Below are positions 48,335-57,532 of a stretch of DNA of 64,000 nucleotides, in pieces (positions within the stretch are counted from its first letter, which is position 1; every line of letters starts with the position of its first letter). Made by a program: the position numbers and the translations under genes. The notes beneath the pieces are model-generated. The model did no database searches, was not told the origin of the DNA, and saw only the letters and a list, made by a program, of their open reading frames with translations. Source of the DNA: Candidatus Lumbricidiphila eiseniae (GTDB taxonomy: Bacteria > Actinomycetota > Actinomycetes > Actinomycetales > Microbacteriaceae); contig NAEP01000052.1 of assembly GCA_002529645.1 (NCBI GenBank), forward strand, positions 1-64,000, given 5' to 3'.

Positions 48335-50404
48335 ATGGCGTCAAACCCCCCGTACCGCGTCAATGTCGAAGCGCTACACGAGCAGTTGCTCGGCACCTGG
48401 GCGAGCGTTCGTCGTGAGGCGCGCGCGCGTTGCGCGCGGCCCGAACTGCACCGCATTGAGGGATTGACGGCGGCAGAACATCGCGAACGCGTGTTTGGGC
48501 AACTGAAACTTCTCGTCGAACTGGGGGCGGTGCATCGCGCCTTCCCGACGTCGCTGGGTGGTCAGGATGACCCGGGCGGCAACCTTGCAGCATTTGAAGA
48601 GCTCATCATCGCCGATCCGAGTCTGCAGATCAAGGCTGGCGTGCAGTGGGGGCTGTTCGGGGCAGCCGTACTCCACCTCGGGACAAGCTATCACCACGCG
48701 CGATTCCTGCCCGACATCATGTCGCTCGCCGTGCCCGGAGCATTCGCCATGACCGAGACCGGTCATGGTTCGGATGTGCAGTCGCTCGGCACAACTGCTA
48801 CCTACGATCCGACATCTCGGGAGTTTGTCATTACGACCCCGTCGCGCGCAGCGTGGAAGGACTACATCGGAAATGCCGCCGTTGATGGCACCGCTGCGGT
48901 GGTCTTTGCGCAGCTCATCACGCGCGGCCAGTCGCACGGTGTGCACGCGCTGTACGTGCCCATTCGGGATGAGTCTGGCGCATTCCTGCCGGGTGTAGGC
49001 GGTGAGGACAACGGGCTGAAGGGCGGCCTGAACGGCATTGACAATGGACGCCTTCACTTCACCGAGGTGCGAGTGCCGCGCCGAAACCTTCTGAACAGGT
49101 ACGGGGATGTCGCCGAAGATGGCACGTATTCCAGCCCGATCGAGAGCCCCGGTCGCCGGTTCTTCACCATGCTCAGCACGCTCGTGCAGGGACGTGTCTC
49201 ACTCGACGGAGCCGCCACCAACGCGGCGGCGATGGCGATCACCATTGCCGTCACCTACGGTAACCGCCGACACCAGTTCGCGCCCGGACACGGGGAGGAC
49301 GAGATGCTGCTGCTCGACTACCAACACCACCAGCGCCGACTACTGCCGAAGCTCGCAGCGACCTATGCACACGTGTTTGCACACGACGAGCTGCTCGTTG
49401 CGTTTGACGAGGTGTTCTCCGCCACAGCAGCTCTCGCTGCTGCTGACCCGGTTGTTGAGTCCACTGATTCTGCCGCCGAGCTCGCTGACCCGGTTGCCGC
49501 TGGTCCCGTTGCTGCCGATCCCACCGTCGCGTCTGATGATAAGCAGGAGCAGAGTGCCGTGCTGGAAATTCTCGCGGCGGCATTCAAACCCCTGTCTACC
49601 TGGCACGCGCTCGACACTCTGCAGGTGTGCCGCGAAGCATCCGGTGGTGCTGGATACCTCGCCGAGAACCGGCTCGTCGGATTGCGGCAGGACCTCGATG
49701 TCTATGCCACTTTTGAGGGCGACAACACTGTGTTGCTACAACTGGTTGCAAAGCAACTGGTAGCCGGTTACGCCGCACTGGTCAACGGAATTGGTTTGCC
49801 CAGGGCCATCGGGCACATGACGGGGGTTGTCATAACCAATATGTTTCAAGAGTTGGGAGTGCGCCGGCTCGGTCAACGGCTTATCGACGGCGGATCGCTC
49901 GCCCGGGCCATGTCGAGAGTCCAGGATGTCTCCACACAACACGCGCTGCTCGCAGGGCGGCTCGAAAGCATGATCATTGAGTTCATGTCCCCACCTGGGC
50001 GGGGTTCCTCGAAGAGCAGATCCGGTGCTGATGTTGAGGTCTTCCCGAATCGACACCAGTCGGAGCTCATTGACATCGCTCGTGCGTACGGTGAACTTCA
50101 GGTGTGGGAGGCATTCACCAAGGCTGTGGACAAAATCGAGGATCTGGGCACACGCGAGGTGGTCGGATGGCTCCGCGATCTCTACGGTCTCGGTTTGCTC
50201 GAGCAGAATCTCGCCTGGTACCTGTTGCGGGGTCGCTTGTCGGCACAGCGTGCTCGTGCGGTGTCGGCACACATTGACAAGCTGCTCGCTGCACTTCGAC
50301 CGCACGCGCAGGACCTCGTTGATGCCTTCGGGTTCACCGACGATCATCTCCGCGCGACGATCGCTGCGTCGGAACCTCGGGGTTCCACCCACCGACCGGT
50401 ATGA
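48335..50404 (+). CDS. Acyl-CoA oxidase/dehydrogenase family protein
   Basis: 689 residues from the ATG at 48335, with AAGGAAGAAG upstream. The flavin-binding middle domain shows F-A-M-T-E-T-G-H-G-S-D-V-Q, and the later A-S-G-G-A-G-Y sits where the catalytic base region lies in acyl-CoA oxidases. The total length fits the peroxisomal-type acyl-CoA oxidase family rather than the dehydrogenases of about 390 residues. An Ala/Asp/Val-rich low-complexity insert lies at about residues 368-405. It should act in fatty acid beta-oxidation. The final codons are part of a 61-bp-period repeat. Confidence 0.88.
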   Translation: MASNPPYRVNVEALHEQLLGTWASVRREARARCARPELHRIEGLTAAEHRERVFGQLKLLVELGAVHRAFPTSLGGQDDPGGNLAAFEELIIADPSLQIKAGVQWGLFGAAVLHLGTSYHHARFLPDIMSLAVPGAFAMTETGHGSDVQSLGTTATYDPTSREFVITTPSRAAWKDYIGNAAVDGTAAVVFAQLITRGQSHGVHALYVPIRDESGAFLPGVGGEDNGLKGGLNGIDNGRLHFTEVRVPRRNLLNRYGDVAEDGTYSSPIESPGRRFFTMLSTLVQGRVSLDGAATNAAAMAITIAVTYGNRRHQFAPGHGEDEMLLLDYQHHQRRLLPKLAATYAHVFAHDELLVAFDEVFSATAALAAADPVVESTDSAAELADPVAAGPVAADPTVASDDKQEQSAVLEILAAAFKPLSTWHALDTLQVCREASGGAGYLAENRLVGLRQDLDVYATFEGDNTVLLQLVAKQLVAGYAALVNGIGLPRAIGHMTGVVITNMFQELGVRRLGQRLIDGGSLARAMSRVQDVSTQHALLAGRLESMIIEFMSPPGRGSSKSRSGADVEVFPNRHQSELIDIARAYGELQVWEAFTKAVDKIEDLGTREVVGWLRDLYGLGLLEQNLAWYLLRGRLSAQRARAVSAHIDKLLAALRPHAQDLVDAFGFTDDHLRATIAASEPRGSTHRPV

Positions 50405-50433
50405 CCATCTCCGCGCGACGATTGCTGCGTCGG
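50342..50433. repeat. 31-bp direct repeat pair, 61-bp period, across the acyl-CoA oxidase stop
   Basis: Copies at 50342-50372 (coding) and 50403-50433 (after the stop) share CATCTCCGCGCGACGAT and GCTGCGTCGG. Two differences, both transitions. The 30-bp spacer encodes the last residues of the protein. CGGGGTT recurs beyond both copies, so part of the flank is also duplicated. Confidence 0.75.
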
Positions 50434-50680
50434 GGGAGGCGGGGTTGTGATGCCGAGTCGCTGACAGAACTGGGCGGGCTCGGATGGCGTGTGGGCCGGG
50501 CATCCTTGGCTGACAACGAGGTGGACAGGATCGGGCAGGCTGGGATGGCGCGGCACCGCCGATAGGCACCGCGGCGGAGAGCGGCCCACCGGCACCTGTT
50601 TGGTTACCCGTTGTTTACCGGCTCGTTGCCGGGCGCCGATAGGGTCGGCGACAACCTCAGTAACCAAGGAGAGTAACGGT

Positions 50681-51805
50681 ATGGTTTCACGGGTAACTCC
50701 ATTGCGCTACGACCTTGCCGTTGTCGGTGCAGGGATTATTGGGCTTGCTCACGCCGCGCTTGCGCGGGAGCGCGGGATGTCCGTTGTTGTTGTCGAACGG
50801 TACGACCGGGCCGTCGGCGCCTCGGTGCGCAACTTCGGCCACATCGGGGTCACCACCCAAGAGGACGAGGCACTCGTGCACGCCCGCGCAGGCCGAGAAT
50901 ACTGGTTGAGACTTGCCGCCCAGGCCGGGTTTTGGATTCAGCCCGCGGGCACGCTCATCCTCGCGCGGGCCGAAGATGAGCATGCGATCATCGAAGAATT
51001 CGCGGCCCAGCGCGATGGCAGCGTGCGGGTGCTCGACGCGCGGGGAGTGCGAGAGATCGCGAGCATTGCTGATCCGCGGCTGCTCGGTGGTGCGCTCTGT
51101 GAGGATGATTTGCGGGTGAGCTCGGTCGAGGCAATTCCCGCGATTGCGAGCTACCTTGCCGCGAGCGGCGTCGATTTTCACTTCCGCACGAACGTCACCG
51201 GGGCGAGCACGGGAGTGTTGCACACCGGTCGCGGCGACATTGAGGCATCCACCATTGTGGTGGCGGCCGGGCACGACACCGACATGCTGTTCCCCGATCT
51301 CGCCGAGGAGGCGAACATCCAGCGCTGCCTCCTACACATGCTTGAGGTGGATGCCCCACCCGGTAGTGTTTTCTCCCCGGTCATCCTCACCGGCACCGCC
51401 GTTCTGCGGTACCGTGGGCTCTCGCAGCGCGCCGCCGCTCAGAGCATTCGGGACCGCCTCGCCCGCGACCACCCTGATCTGCTGGCCGCCCTCGTCAACG
51501 TCAAAATGTCGCAGCGACCCAACGGTCGGCTCGTGCTCGGTGATACGCATGCCTACGCGCACACGCACGATCCGTTCCGCGAGGAAGAACTCGACGATCT
51601 GCTCTTGCGTGAGTTTCACGCGCTGCTCGGGGCACCGTTACGGGTGCGCCGCCGGTGGCACGGCGAGTATGCGCACAGCGAAACAGAAGACTACTTCGTG
51701 CGTGAGCCGGTGCCGGGAGTGTTCCTTGCTTGCGTCACGAACGGGACGGGCATGAGCACCGGCCTTGGGTTTGCGCGGTCGGTGCTTGACCGCGTGGGTT
51801 ACTGA
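50681..51805 (+). CDS. FAD-dependent oxidoreductase, TIGR03364-like
   Basis: 374 residues from the ATG at 50681 after AAGGAGAG. The N-terminal dinucleotide fold reads Y-D-L-A-V-V-G-A-G-I-I-G-L-A-H-A, with S-V-R-N-F-G-H-I-G nearby. The C-terminus has T-N-G-T-G-M-S-T-G-L-G-F-A. The pattern matches DAO-fold oxidases of the TIGR03364 group, often linked to phosphonate or amine catabolism. No phosphonate gene is present here, so the substrate is unknown. It is flanked by a 61-bp-period repeat upstream. Confidence 0.85.
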   Translation: MVSRVTPLRYDLAVVGAGIIGLAHAALARERGMSVVVVERYDRAVGASVRNFGHIGVTTQEDEALVHARAGREYWLRLAAQAGFWIQPAGTLILARAEDEHAIIEEFAAQRDGSVRVLDARGVREIASIADPRLLGGALCEDDLRVSSVEAIPAIASYLAASGVDFHFRTNVTGASTGVLHTGRGDIEASTIVVAAGHDTDMLFPDLAEEANIQRCLLHMLEVDAPPGSVFSPVILTGTAVLRYRGLSQRAAAQSIRDRLARDHPDLLAALVNVKMSQRPNGRLVLGDTHAYAHTHDPFREEELDDLLLREFHALLGAPLRVRRRWHGEYAHSETEDYFVREPVPGVFLACVTNGTGMSTGLGFARSVLDRVGY

Positions 51806-51863
51806 TGTACCCCGGGTACTGCCTCTGCTGTGGGCAACGATCAGACGCCTAACCGAGTGCCAC

Positions 51864-52580
51864 TTAGTGGAGGGTCGTGCCGAACAGTAGGCCGATGACG
51901 TATGTGATGGCCATCGCCCCGGCGCCGCCCATCATCACCCTCAGAATGGCCCGTGGGCGGGAGGTTTTCCCGACCGCTGAGCTCAGGTAGCCCGTCGTAA
52001 ACAGCGCGATGCCGACGGCGATGAGTGTTGCTGGGATGCGGGCAGAACCGGGCGACAGCACCATGGCAAGGAACGGAATAAGCCCGCCCACGGTAAACGC
52101 GACAAACGACGCAGTTGCTGCGTGAATGGCGTTATTAATGTCATTCGGGTCTGGGTTAAAGTGCACTCGCAGGTGTGCTCGAAGCGGATCTTTGCGGCTC
52201 AGTTCGGTTGCAACCTGTCGGGCGGTGGCTTCGCTGACGCCCTGTTTCATATATTCACGGGCCAGTTCGTCACGTTGCCCCGAGGGATCGGCGGAGAGCA
52301 GATGGCGTTGACGATTGATATCCGCCTTTTCGGCGTCGGATTGACTGCTGACCGAGACATACTCGCCGACCGCCATTGACAGCGCCCCCGCGGCCAACGC
52401 CGCGAGGCCCGCCATCGCAATTGCCGCATGATCGCTTGTTGCGCCCAGCACACCCATAACCACGCTTGCGACACTCACGATGCCATCGTTTGCCCCGAGC
52501 ACGGCGGCACGAAGCTTGTTGAGCTTATTGTTGTTGCTCTGATCCGAAGGCAATTCGCCAGTGCCCGGAGCAGTCGTCAT
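51864..52580 (-). CDS. VIT1/CCC1-family metal transporter
   Basis: 238 residues. The first helix region L-G-A-N-D-G-I-V-S-V-A-S-V-V-M-G-V is the family signature. A charged cytoplasmic segment rich in E, R and Q (residues about 75-135) is the metal-binding loop position, followed by three more helices. VIT1/CCC1 proteins move iron or manganese out of the cytosol. It is convergent with the FAD oxidoreductase, 58 bp away. Confidence 0.92.
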   Translation of the reverse strand: MTTAPGTGELPSDQSNNNKLNKLRAAVLGANDGIVSVASVVMGVLGATSDHAAIAMAGLAALAAGALSMAVGEYVSVSSQSDAEKADINRQRHLLSADPSGQRDELAREYMKQGVSEATARQVATELSRKDPLRAHLRVHFNPDPNDINNAIHAATASFVAFTVGGLIPFLAMVLSPGSARIPATLIAVGIALFTTGYLSSAVGKTSRPRAILRVMMGGAGAMAITYVIGLLFGTTLH

Positions 52581-52683
52581 GGGTCTGAGTCTATTTCTTT
52601 GTCACGTGAAATTCGGTTTCCACACGATGATGGATGTCCCAGCAAACGAGGTTGATGCGGTGGCGTTTTCTCATTGCGATCTG

Positions 52684-53271
52684 CTACGTGGCATTGACCA
52701 GGAGGAGATCCGTCAACGGAATACGGCTGCGCGGTGTATTCTCGCGCTTGGCAAGAGCCTCCGGCAGGGAACCGGCATGACCGAGATGACCGATTGCGAC
52801 CGTGGTTACTGCCTTCAATCTGTCATTGAGGTGGAATGCCCGCTGCATTCGGTCTGCGTCGAAGCCAGCCATCTGGTGCACGAACAATCCGAGGTGATGT
52901 GCTTGCACGCTCAGGTGGGCGATAGATTGACCAAGATCGTAGATCGCGTGGGGGTGCTCGCCGCCGGATTCGTCACGCAGTTCGGCGACGGCTACCAACA
53001 GTACTCCGGCGTTCCCCGCCCATGCCCGGTTGAAGCCAGTGAGGTTGTCGAAGATTGTTGCAAACTCCGGCGTACCGCGTCGAGTCACGATGAATCGCCA
53101 TGGTTGCGCATTGTTCGCCGACGGAGACCATCGAGCGGCTTCCAACATCGCGGTCAGATCGGACTCTGGCACGGTCGCGGTTGAATCGAAGGCGCGAGGG
53201 CTCCATCGATTCGCGAGTGCGGGTAGCAGCGGTTCCGACGTGTCGGCAGTACGGGGGATAGCGGTAAACAC
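52684..53271 (-). CDS. Nitroreductase-family protein
   Basis: About 195 residues. The GTG at 53271 is preferred because AGGAG lies just upstream; longer starts exist. R-W-S-P-R-A-F, A-A-R-W-S-P-S-A-N-N-A-Q-P-W-R-F and the C-terminal I-G-H-L-G are the FMN-binding pattern of the family. It should be a dimeric NAD(P)H-dependent flavoenzyme. The substrate is unknown. Confidence 0.88.
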   Translation of the reverse strand: MFTAIPRTADTSEPLLPALANRWSPRAFDSTATVPESDLTAMLEAARWSPSANNAQPWRFIVTRRGTPEFATIFDNLTGFNRAWAGNAGVLLVAVAELRDESGGEHPHAIYDLGQSIAHLSVQAHHLGLFVHQMAGFDADRMQRAFHLNDRLKAVTTVAIGHLGHAGSLPEALAKRENTPRSRIPLTDLLLVNAT

Positions 53272-53341
53272 AGATCTCCTCACGGTTGCATGTAGCGATA
53301 ATTTGTTAGCCCCCGGGTGGTGCAACCGGCTGTGACCGTAT

Positions 53342-54367
53342 TTATTCCGATGCGGGGAGGAGTTTCTTGTCCGAAAGAATTTTTTGCATGGCGAGCCCCC
53401 ATGTCATTGCGGTGTCTAGCACATCTGCGAGTCTGTGCCATCCATCGTCGGTGATCGCGATCGCGGTGGTCTCGGCCGGATACTTCTCGAGTAGCGCCCC
53501 AAATGTCGAGAATCCGCGCAGGAGCTTCAGTTCCTTTTCGGTCGCGAGCAAATCGGCTGAAGAGGTTGGGGGCATCAGTCGTTCGATCGCAGTGCGAGCC
53601 TTCTTGTACTCGCCGTCTACGCGACCGAGAGCGTTCGCTCGTTCTTTCGCGGCCATCACAACTTTACGAACCTCCCTGGACAAGGACTGGTCTCGTGACC
53701 ACTTGTCGAGTTGTTCATACTTTGCCATCGTTTTGCCCGACACAGCCAGGTAGTGCGCGACCAAGTCTCGGGACTTTCCCAGTTCTCGCTCAGCTGCCGC
53801 GGGCTGACGCTCGGATGCGCCTCGCCCGGATGGTGGAAATTTTCCACCATCCAGTGAGTACTGAACAAGGTTGCCCATCATCCGTTTGCCCGCGGCGCTT
53901 TTATTTGCTGCGGCGCGGTCTTTCATCAGCGGGTCTACGACGGCTCGCTTGTACGCTAGTTTCTGCTCAAAGGTCAAGTCTGTCCGGGCGTCGTTCTCAT
54001 CCCACTCCATGAGATCGCGCACTCGGGGGTCATCCGCGCTAATAAATTCACGGGTCTCGATCTGTTCCCAACCCAGCATTTTCGCTGCCGCTAACCGGGT
54101 ATTCCCGAAGATCAGCACCTTTTCTCGGGTCACACCGATCGGCATCAGCATGCCAACATCAGTGAACGACTGAGCCAAGCGAGTCACCGACTCCGTTGAC
54201 GGTGTTCGTCGTTGTTGGTCCGTCGGCACGATGACCTCATCCAGCGGGATCCAAAACACCGGATTGATCCGTTCCGTGGACTGCGTCAGCGATGCCGACC
54301 CGTTGTTGCGGGTCTGATCGAGATGTGCGGTTCGGGCGTTCCCCCTGAACTCTTGGTTGTGTGTCAT
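53342..54367 (-). CDS. Orphan ParB/Srx-domain protein
   Basis: 341 residues from the ATG at 54367, with GAAGGAA upstream. A ParB-N/sulfiredoxin-like domain at about 35-110 includes I-P-L-D-E-V-I-V-P, R-L-A-Q-S-F-T-D-V-G-M-L-M-P-I and F-G-N-T-R-L-A-A-A-K-M-L-G-W. This is the nucleotide-binding G-x-x-R-L-x-A type box with N in place of one H or E. A helix-turn-helix-like region follows, then a long charged helical C-terminus. No ParA lies nearby, and it sits 284 bp from a tRNA, so it may be a mobile-element relic or a stand-alone DNA-binding regulator. Confidence 0.75.
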   Translation of the reverse strand: MTHNQEFRGNARTAHLDQTRNNGSASLTQSTERINPVFWIPLDEVIVPTDQQRRTPSTESVTRLAQSFTDVGMLMPIGVTREKVLIFGNTRLAAAKMLGWEQIETREFISADDPRVRDLMEWDENDARTDLTFEQKLAYKRAVVDPLMKDRAAANKSAAGKRMMGNLVQYSLDGGKFPPSGRGASERQPAAAERELGKSRDLVAHYLAVSGKTMAKYEQLDKWSRDQSLSREVRKVVMAAKERANALGRVDGEYKKARTAIERLMPPTSSADLLATEKELKLLRGFSTFGALLEKYPAETTAIAITDDGWHRLADVLDTAMTWGLAMQKILSDKKLLPASE

Positions 54368-54651
54368 GAGAAGTTCCTTCGTTTGCCCAAGAATCGTAGA
54401 CACCCACTACATGTAATGTACAGGCAGTTCCAACCATACATCCAGGAAGCTTGCAGAGTGAGCGGCTAGGAGTTCCCGTGTCGTTCGCATTTTGACCGGG
54501 TCAGTTGCGCCCTCTCGGTGGTTGTTGCCGGATGCTGGAGGCCTTCTTGCACCTGGTTGGGCGGTGTGAGCCTGCCACTGCCGACGGAATGTGCCGGGAC
54601 GACAAAGTCGAGGCCCGCAAAGTAGGGTAGTCGGTGACGGTACCGTCTCCC

Positions 54652-54728
54652 GCCCCCATAGCCCAATCGGTAGAGGCAAGCGACTTAAAATCGCTACAGT
54701 CAGGGTTCGAACCCCTGTGGGGGTACCA
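54652..54728 (+). tRNA. tRNA-Leu (UAA), class I-like with short variable loop
   Basis: The acceptor GCCCCCA pairs with TGGGGGT (terminal G-U), the anticodon stem AGCGA/TCGCT frames the loop CTTAAAA (anticodon UAA) and the T-stem is CAGGG/CCCTG. CCA is encoded at 54726-54728. Only about five bases separate the anticodon and T stems, whereas bacterial leucine tRNAs normally have a long variable arm. Confidence 0.85.
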
Positions 54729-54787
54729 GTTTCTGTTTCAGTTGGAAAATATGTCCCTGAGTAGCCCGGAAGGTGCCGTGCTCACTG

Positions 54788-55849
54788 TTAGCGTGTTTTG
54801 AAGTAACGGAAAAGGTTCTTTTCTCGAACTGCTGTGGTCGCCAGTTGCGTGCCCAGGAGTGTGGTCAGCAGGCCGGGCAGGGCGATGTGGGTGGCTGCAG
54901 CAAACAGTGAGAGATTGTCGTGATTACTGGTGAAGGTGAGCGCCACAGACGTGATACCGGCGAGGATCACGCCGGTCGAGGTGACCCAGACGGCGGCCTC
55001 AATGAGGGCTTGCACGTGTGAGGCCGTTCGGGAGACTCCGACGTGTCGAGCCGAGGCGAGTTCAAGCCTGCGGGTGTAGACGGAGGTTCCTCCGAGCAGC
55101 AGTCCGACCACGCACGCGACAAGCCAAGCGTGGCGGGTGATTCTTCCCGTGAACAGCTCGGTTCCGTCGAAATCTGTCGCAAGCCTTGAGTTGAGGTGAG
55201 AAACGGTGACCTTGCTGTTTTTGTCATCACTGGGCAGAACGCTGAGCCGGATCAGTGTGGCTGTCTCGGCGGGCATGGGCCAGGCGCGAATCCAGCACTG
55301 ATCGAACATATTTTGAGCGGTGATAGGAATGAGGGCGGAGTAGGCGTAGCCGCTCCGGCGCCCATCCTGCGGCCACGAGTAGACACCGCGCACGCGGGTG
55401 AGCCCGGTGGTGGTCGCGAGTTCGTCTCCGGTTCGGCGACCTAGACTGTCGGCGACATCCTGAGAGAAGACCAGACCTGGCCCGGCATCACGGTGAGCGG
55501 TGATCACGTTGAGCAGCCCCTCGGTGACGCCATAGGCGGTGATCGGTCCGCGGGGCAGGGCCGGTGACACCAGCTCTCGTTCTGTTCGCAGCGCGCCAGC
55601 AGCGTCAATGCCGGGGAGTCTACCGAATGCCTCGCAGGTGGCGCCGTCAATCCGGCCGGGTGCCTCGACCGTGAGCACTGATCCACCGGCTGTTCGGTAC
55701 TCGGCAGCGCGGGTGAGAATGCTGTCGATGTCGCTGATCTCGGCGAGCACCAGCGTTCCCAGAGCAATTGACAGCAGGAGTGTGTAGCGCAAAGCGTGCG
55801 TAGTGCCGCTCACGAGGTTCCGGACGGCTTCACCAATGACCCACTTCAC
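54788..55849 (-). CDS. FtsX-like ABC permease (locus 2)
   Basis: 353 residues. One N-terminal helix (L-R-Y-T-L-L-L-S-I-A-L-G-T-L-V-L) precedes an extracytoplasmic domain of about 200 residues and three C-terminal helices. The topology matches MacB/FtsX permeases but is shorter than the locus 1 counterpart, and the E-A-L-R-R ending is replaced by E-K-N-L-F-R-Y-F-K-T-R. Its start overlaps the ATPase stop (ATGA). It is the last gene of the operon. Confidence 0.82.
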   Translation of the reverse strand: MKWVIGEAVRNLVSGTTHALRYTLLLSIALGTLVLAEISDIDSILTRAAEYRTAGGSVLTVEAPGRIDGATCEAFGRLPGIDAAGALRTERELVSPALPRGPITAYGVTEGLLNVITAHRDAGPGLVFSQDVADSLGRRTGDELATTTGLTRVRGVYSWPQDGRRSGYAYSALIPITAQNMFDQCWIRAWPMPAETATLIRLSVLPSDDKNSKVTVSHLNSRLATDFDGTELFTGRITRHAWLVACVVGLLLGGTSVYTRRLELASARHVGVSRTASHVQALIEAAVWVTSTGVILAGITSVALTFTSNHDNLSLFAAATHIALPGLLTTLLGTQLATTAVREKNLFRYFKTR

Positions 55850-56484
55850 GCGGTGTCTCCTGGATCGGTGTCGGTGTAGTCGGTCAGATCAAGCTTGACG
55901 CTACAGGCGTCGCGCGTGTTCGGGTCGTGCGTGGCGATCACGACAATTATTCCTCGGTCGCTCATTCCGTGCAGAGAGCGGTTGACGACGGTGGCGGTTG
56001 ACGTGTCGAGCTGGGCGGTGGGTTCGTCAACAAGCAGCAGGTCTGGTTCGGCGGCAATCGCGCGCGCGAGCATGAGCCGCTGTGCTTCCCCGCCCGACAA
56101 AGCTGAGAAGTCCTGGTCGGCAACCGAGCCGAGGCGAAAGTCTTCCATCAATTGTGTTGCGCGGTGTGTAGCCTCGCGGCGGGGTATCCCCCTGGCCAAA
56201 AATGGGAGTGTGACGTGGTCGCGGGCCGTTCGTCGTGCGACCCCGTGTGGGTTTTGGAATACCCAGCCCGTGTGTTTCACACTTTCACGGTGAATGTGTC
56301 CTTCGGTGGGCTCAAGCCAGCCGGCCAGCAACGACAGCAGTGTGCTCTTGCCCGACCCGGAGGGCCCGGTCAGCGCGTAAACCTCGTTCGGTTCCAGGGT
56401 TATATCAAGATGCCGGAACAGAAAAGGTCCGGTCGTGAACCGATGACCCAGGCCGGTGAGGACAACGTGCATCGGTTCACTCAC
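55846..56484 (-). CDS. ABC transporter ATPase (locus 2)
   Basis: 212 residues. Walker A G-P-S-G-S-G-K-S-T-L-L, signature L-S-G-G-E-A-Q-R-L and Walker B L-L-L-V-D-E-P-T-A-Q-L-D are intact. It is of the LolD/MacB class and slightly shorter than its locus 1 partner. It overlaps the adaptor by eight bases upstream and the permease by four downstream, so all three are tightly coupled. Confidence 0.92.
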   Translation of the reverse strand: MSEPMHVVLTGLGHRFTTGPFLFRHLDITLEPNEVYALTGPSGSGKSTLLSLLAGWLEPTEGHIHRESVKHTGWVFQNPHGVARRTARDHVTLPFLARGIPRREATHRATQLMEDFRLGSVADQDFSALSGGEAQRLMLARAIAAEPDLLLVDEPTAQLDTSTATVVNRSLHGMSDRGIIVVIATHDPNTRDACSVKLDLTDYTDTDPGDTA

Positions 56485-57517
56485 ACCTTGTGGAGGCGTT
56501 CGGTGTCGCTAACACCTGGCCAGGAATCTTTGTCTCGCCCTTGGGCAAGATGAAGGTTTGTCCCAGCTGCGACCCGACAACCCGTACCGGATACACAGTA
56601 TTTTTCTCATCAACAACACACACGGCGTCGGTGCCGGTGCCCGCGATCGCAGCGGGGGGAACGGCCATGATAGTGGCGGGTTCGGCTAACACCCAGCGTG
56701 CCGAGAGCTGACGGGTGCCGCTCGCATTCGCGCTTGTCGTTGCGTAGGCACTGGAGGCGAGCAGTGTGGTGAGTGCTGTGGCATCCGTGATCTGACCGTC
56801 ATCGGTCACGGGGATCGTGTCGGAGTCGATGGTCACCACGCGGCCACCCGCGACAGCGTCAGCGGGCAGCGAGGGTATCCGGGCGGATGTTGTGGACTGG
56901 AGCGTCAGCACGGGGTCGCTGGTCGCGACTCTGTCACCGAGTCGAACAGGGCAGCTGGCCACCACAACCTCCGGGGCTGGGATCCACAGGATCTGGTCAG
57001 CCTGGATTACCTCGTTACGCGGCTGTTCGGCACTGGCCTGACGGGCGGCCGCTCGGTATGCGCGCACGGTCGCCGGTGTGATTCTGTCTGTTTTCGCAAC
57101 ACTGTGTCCCAGGCGTGCGAGTTCGGCGTTGAGCGCTGCGGCGTCCGGGCCGGTGTCTCCCACGGTGAGGTCGCGCCACGGAGGAACCGATGTTGCCAAA
57201 GACAGCAGACCCGCCCCGTCAAGTGCCAGCACGGATGTCCCGGAGGTCACTGTTCCACCGGCGGTGCACGTCAGCGCGCTGGTTCGCCCGCCGCGCGGAG
57301 CAGTCAGCTTCTGTCCTTCTTGAGCTGTGACAGTCACGGTGACGGTTCGCCCATCGTCATAGGTCCGCTGACTTACCGGAACCAGCGTGAGGGCTTGTGC
57401 CTTTTGTAGATCTCGCGGCACCTCAGGCCGCGTCAACCACACCCCGCCGACCGCGCGCCCGGCCAGGGCCACCACGATTGCCAGGCCGATTGTGGTTGCG
57501 TTACTTGATTTGCGCAC
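56477..57517 (-). CDS. MacA-like adaptor protein (locus 2)
   Basis: 346 residues. A basic start and one membrane helix (I-G-L-A-I-V-V-A-L-A-G-R-A-V-G-G-V) are followed by an extracytoplasmic part. A degenerate peptidoglycan-binding-like segment (L-T-V-G-D-T-G-P-D-A-A-A-L-N-A-E-L-A-R-L-G) and C-terminal beta segments are visible. The order of parts is the same as in the locus 1 adaptor, but sequence identity is low. Two Cys (A-L-T-C-T, A-S-C-P-V) could pair. Confidence 0.75.
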   Translation of the reverse strand: MRKSSNATTIGLAIVVALAGRAVGGVWLTRPEVPRDLQKAQALTLVPVSQRTYDDGRTVTVTVTAQEGQKLTAPRGGRTSALTCTAGGTVTSGTSVLALDGAGLLSLATSVPPWRDLTVGDTGPDAAALNAELARLGHSVAKTDRITPATVRAYRAAARQASAEQPRNEVIQADQILWIPAPEVVVASCPVRLGDRVATSDPVLTLQSTTSARIPSLPADAVAGGRVVTIDSDTIPVTDDGQITDATALTTLLASSAYATTSANASGTRQLSARWVLAEPATIMAVPPAAIAGTGTDAVCVVDEKNTVYPVRVVGSQLGQTFILPKGETKIPGQVLATPNASTRCE

Positions 57518-57532
57518 GTTTGTCCATGGCTT

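Noticed and set aside
49439-49497. GCTGACCCGGTTG pair in the acyl-CoA oxidase as another ~60-bp repeat
   Set aside because: Spacing is 42 bp and the match is short, in an Ala/Asp/Val low-complexity segment.
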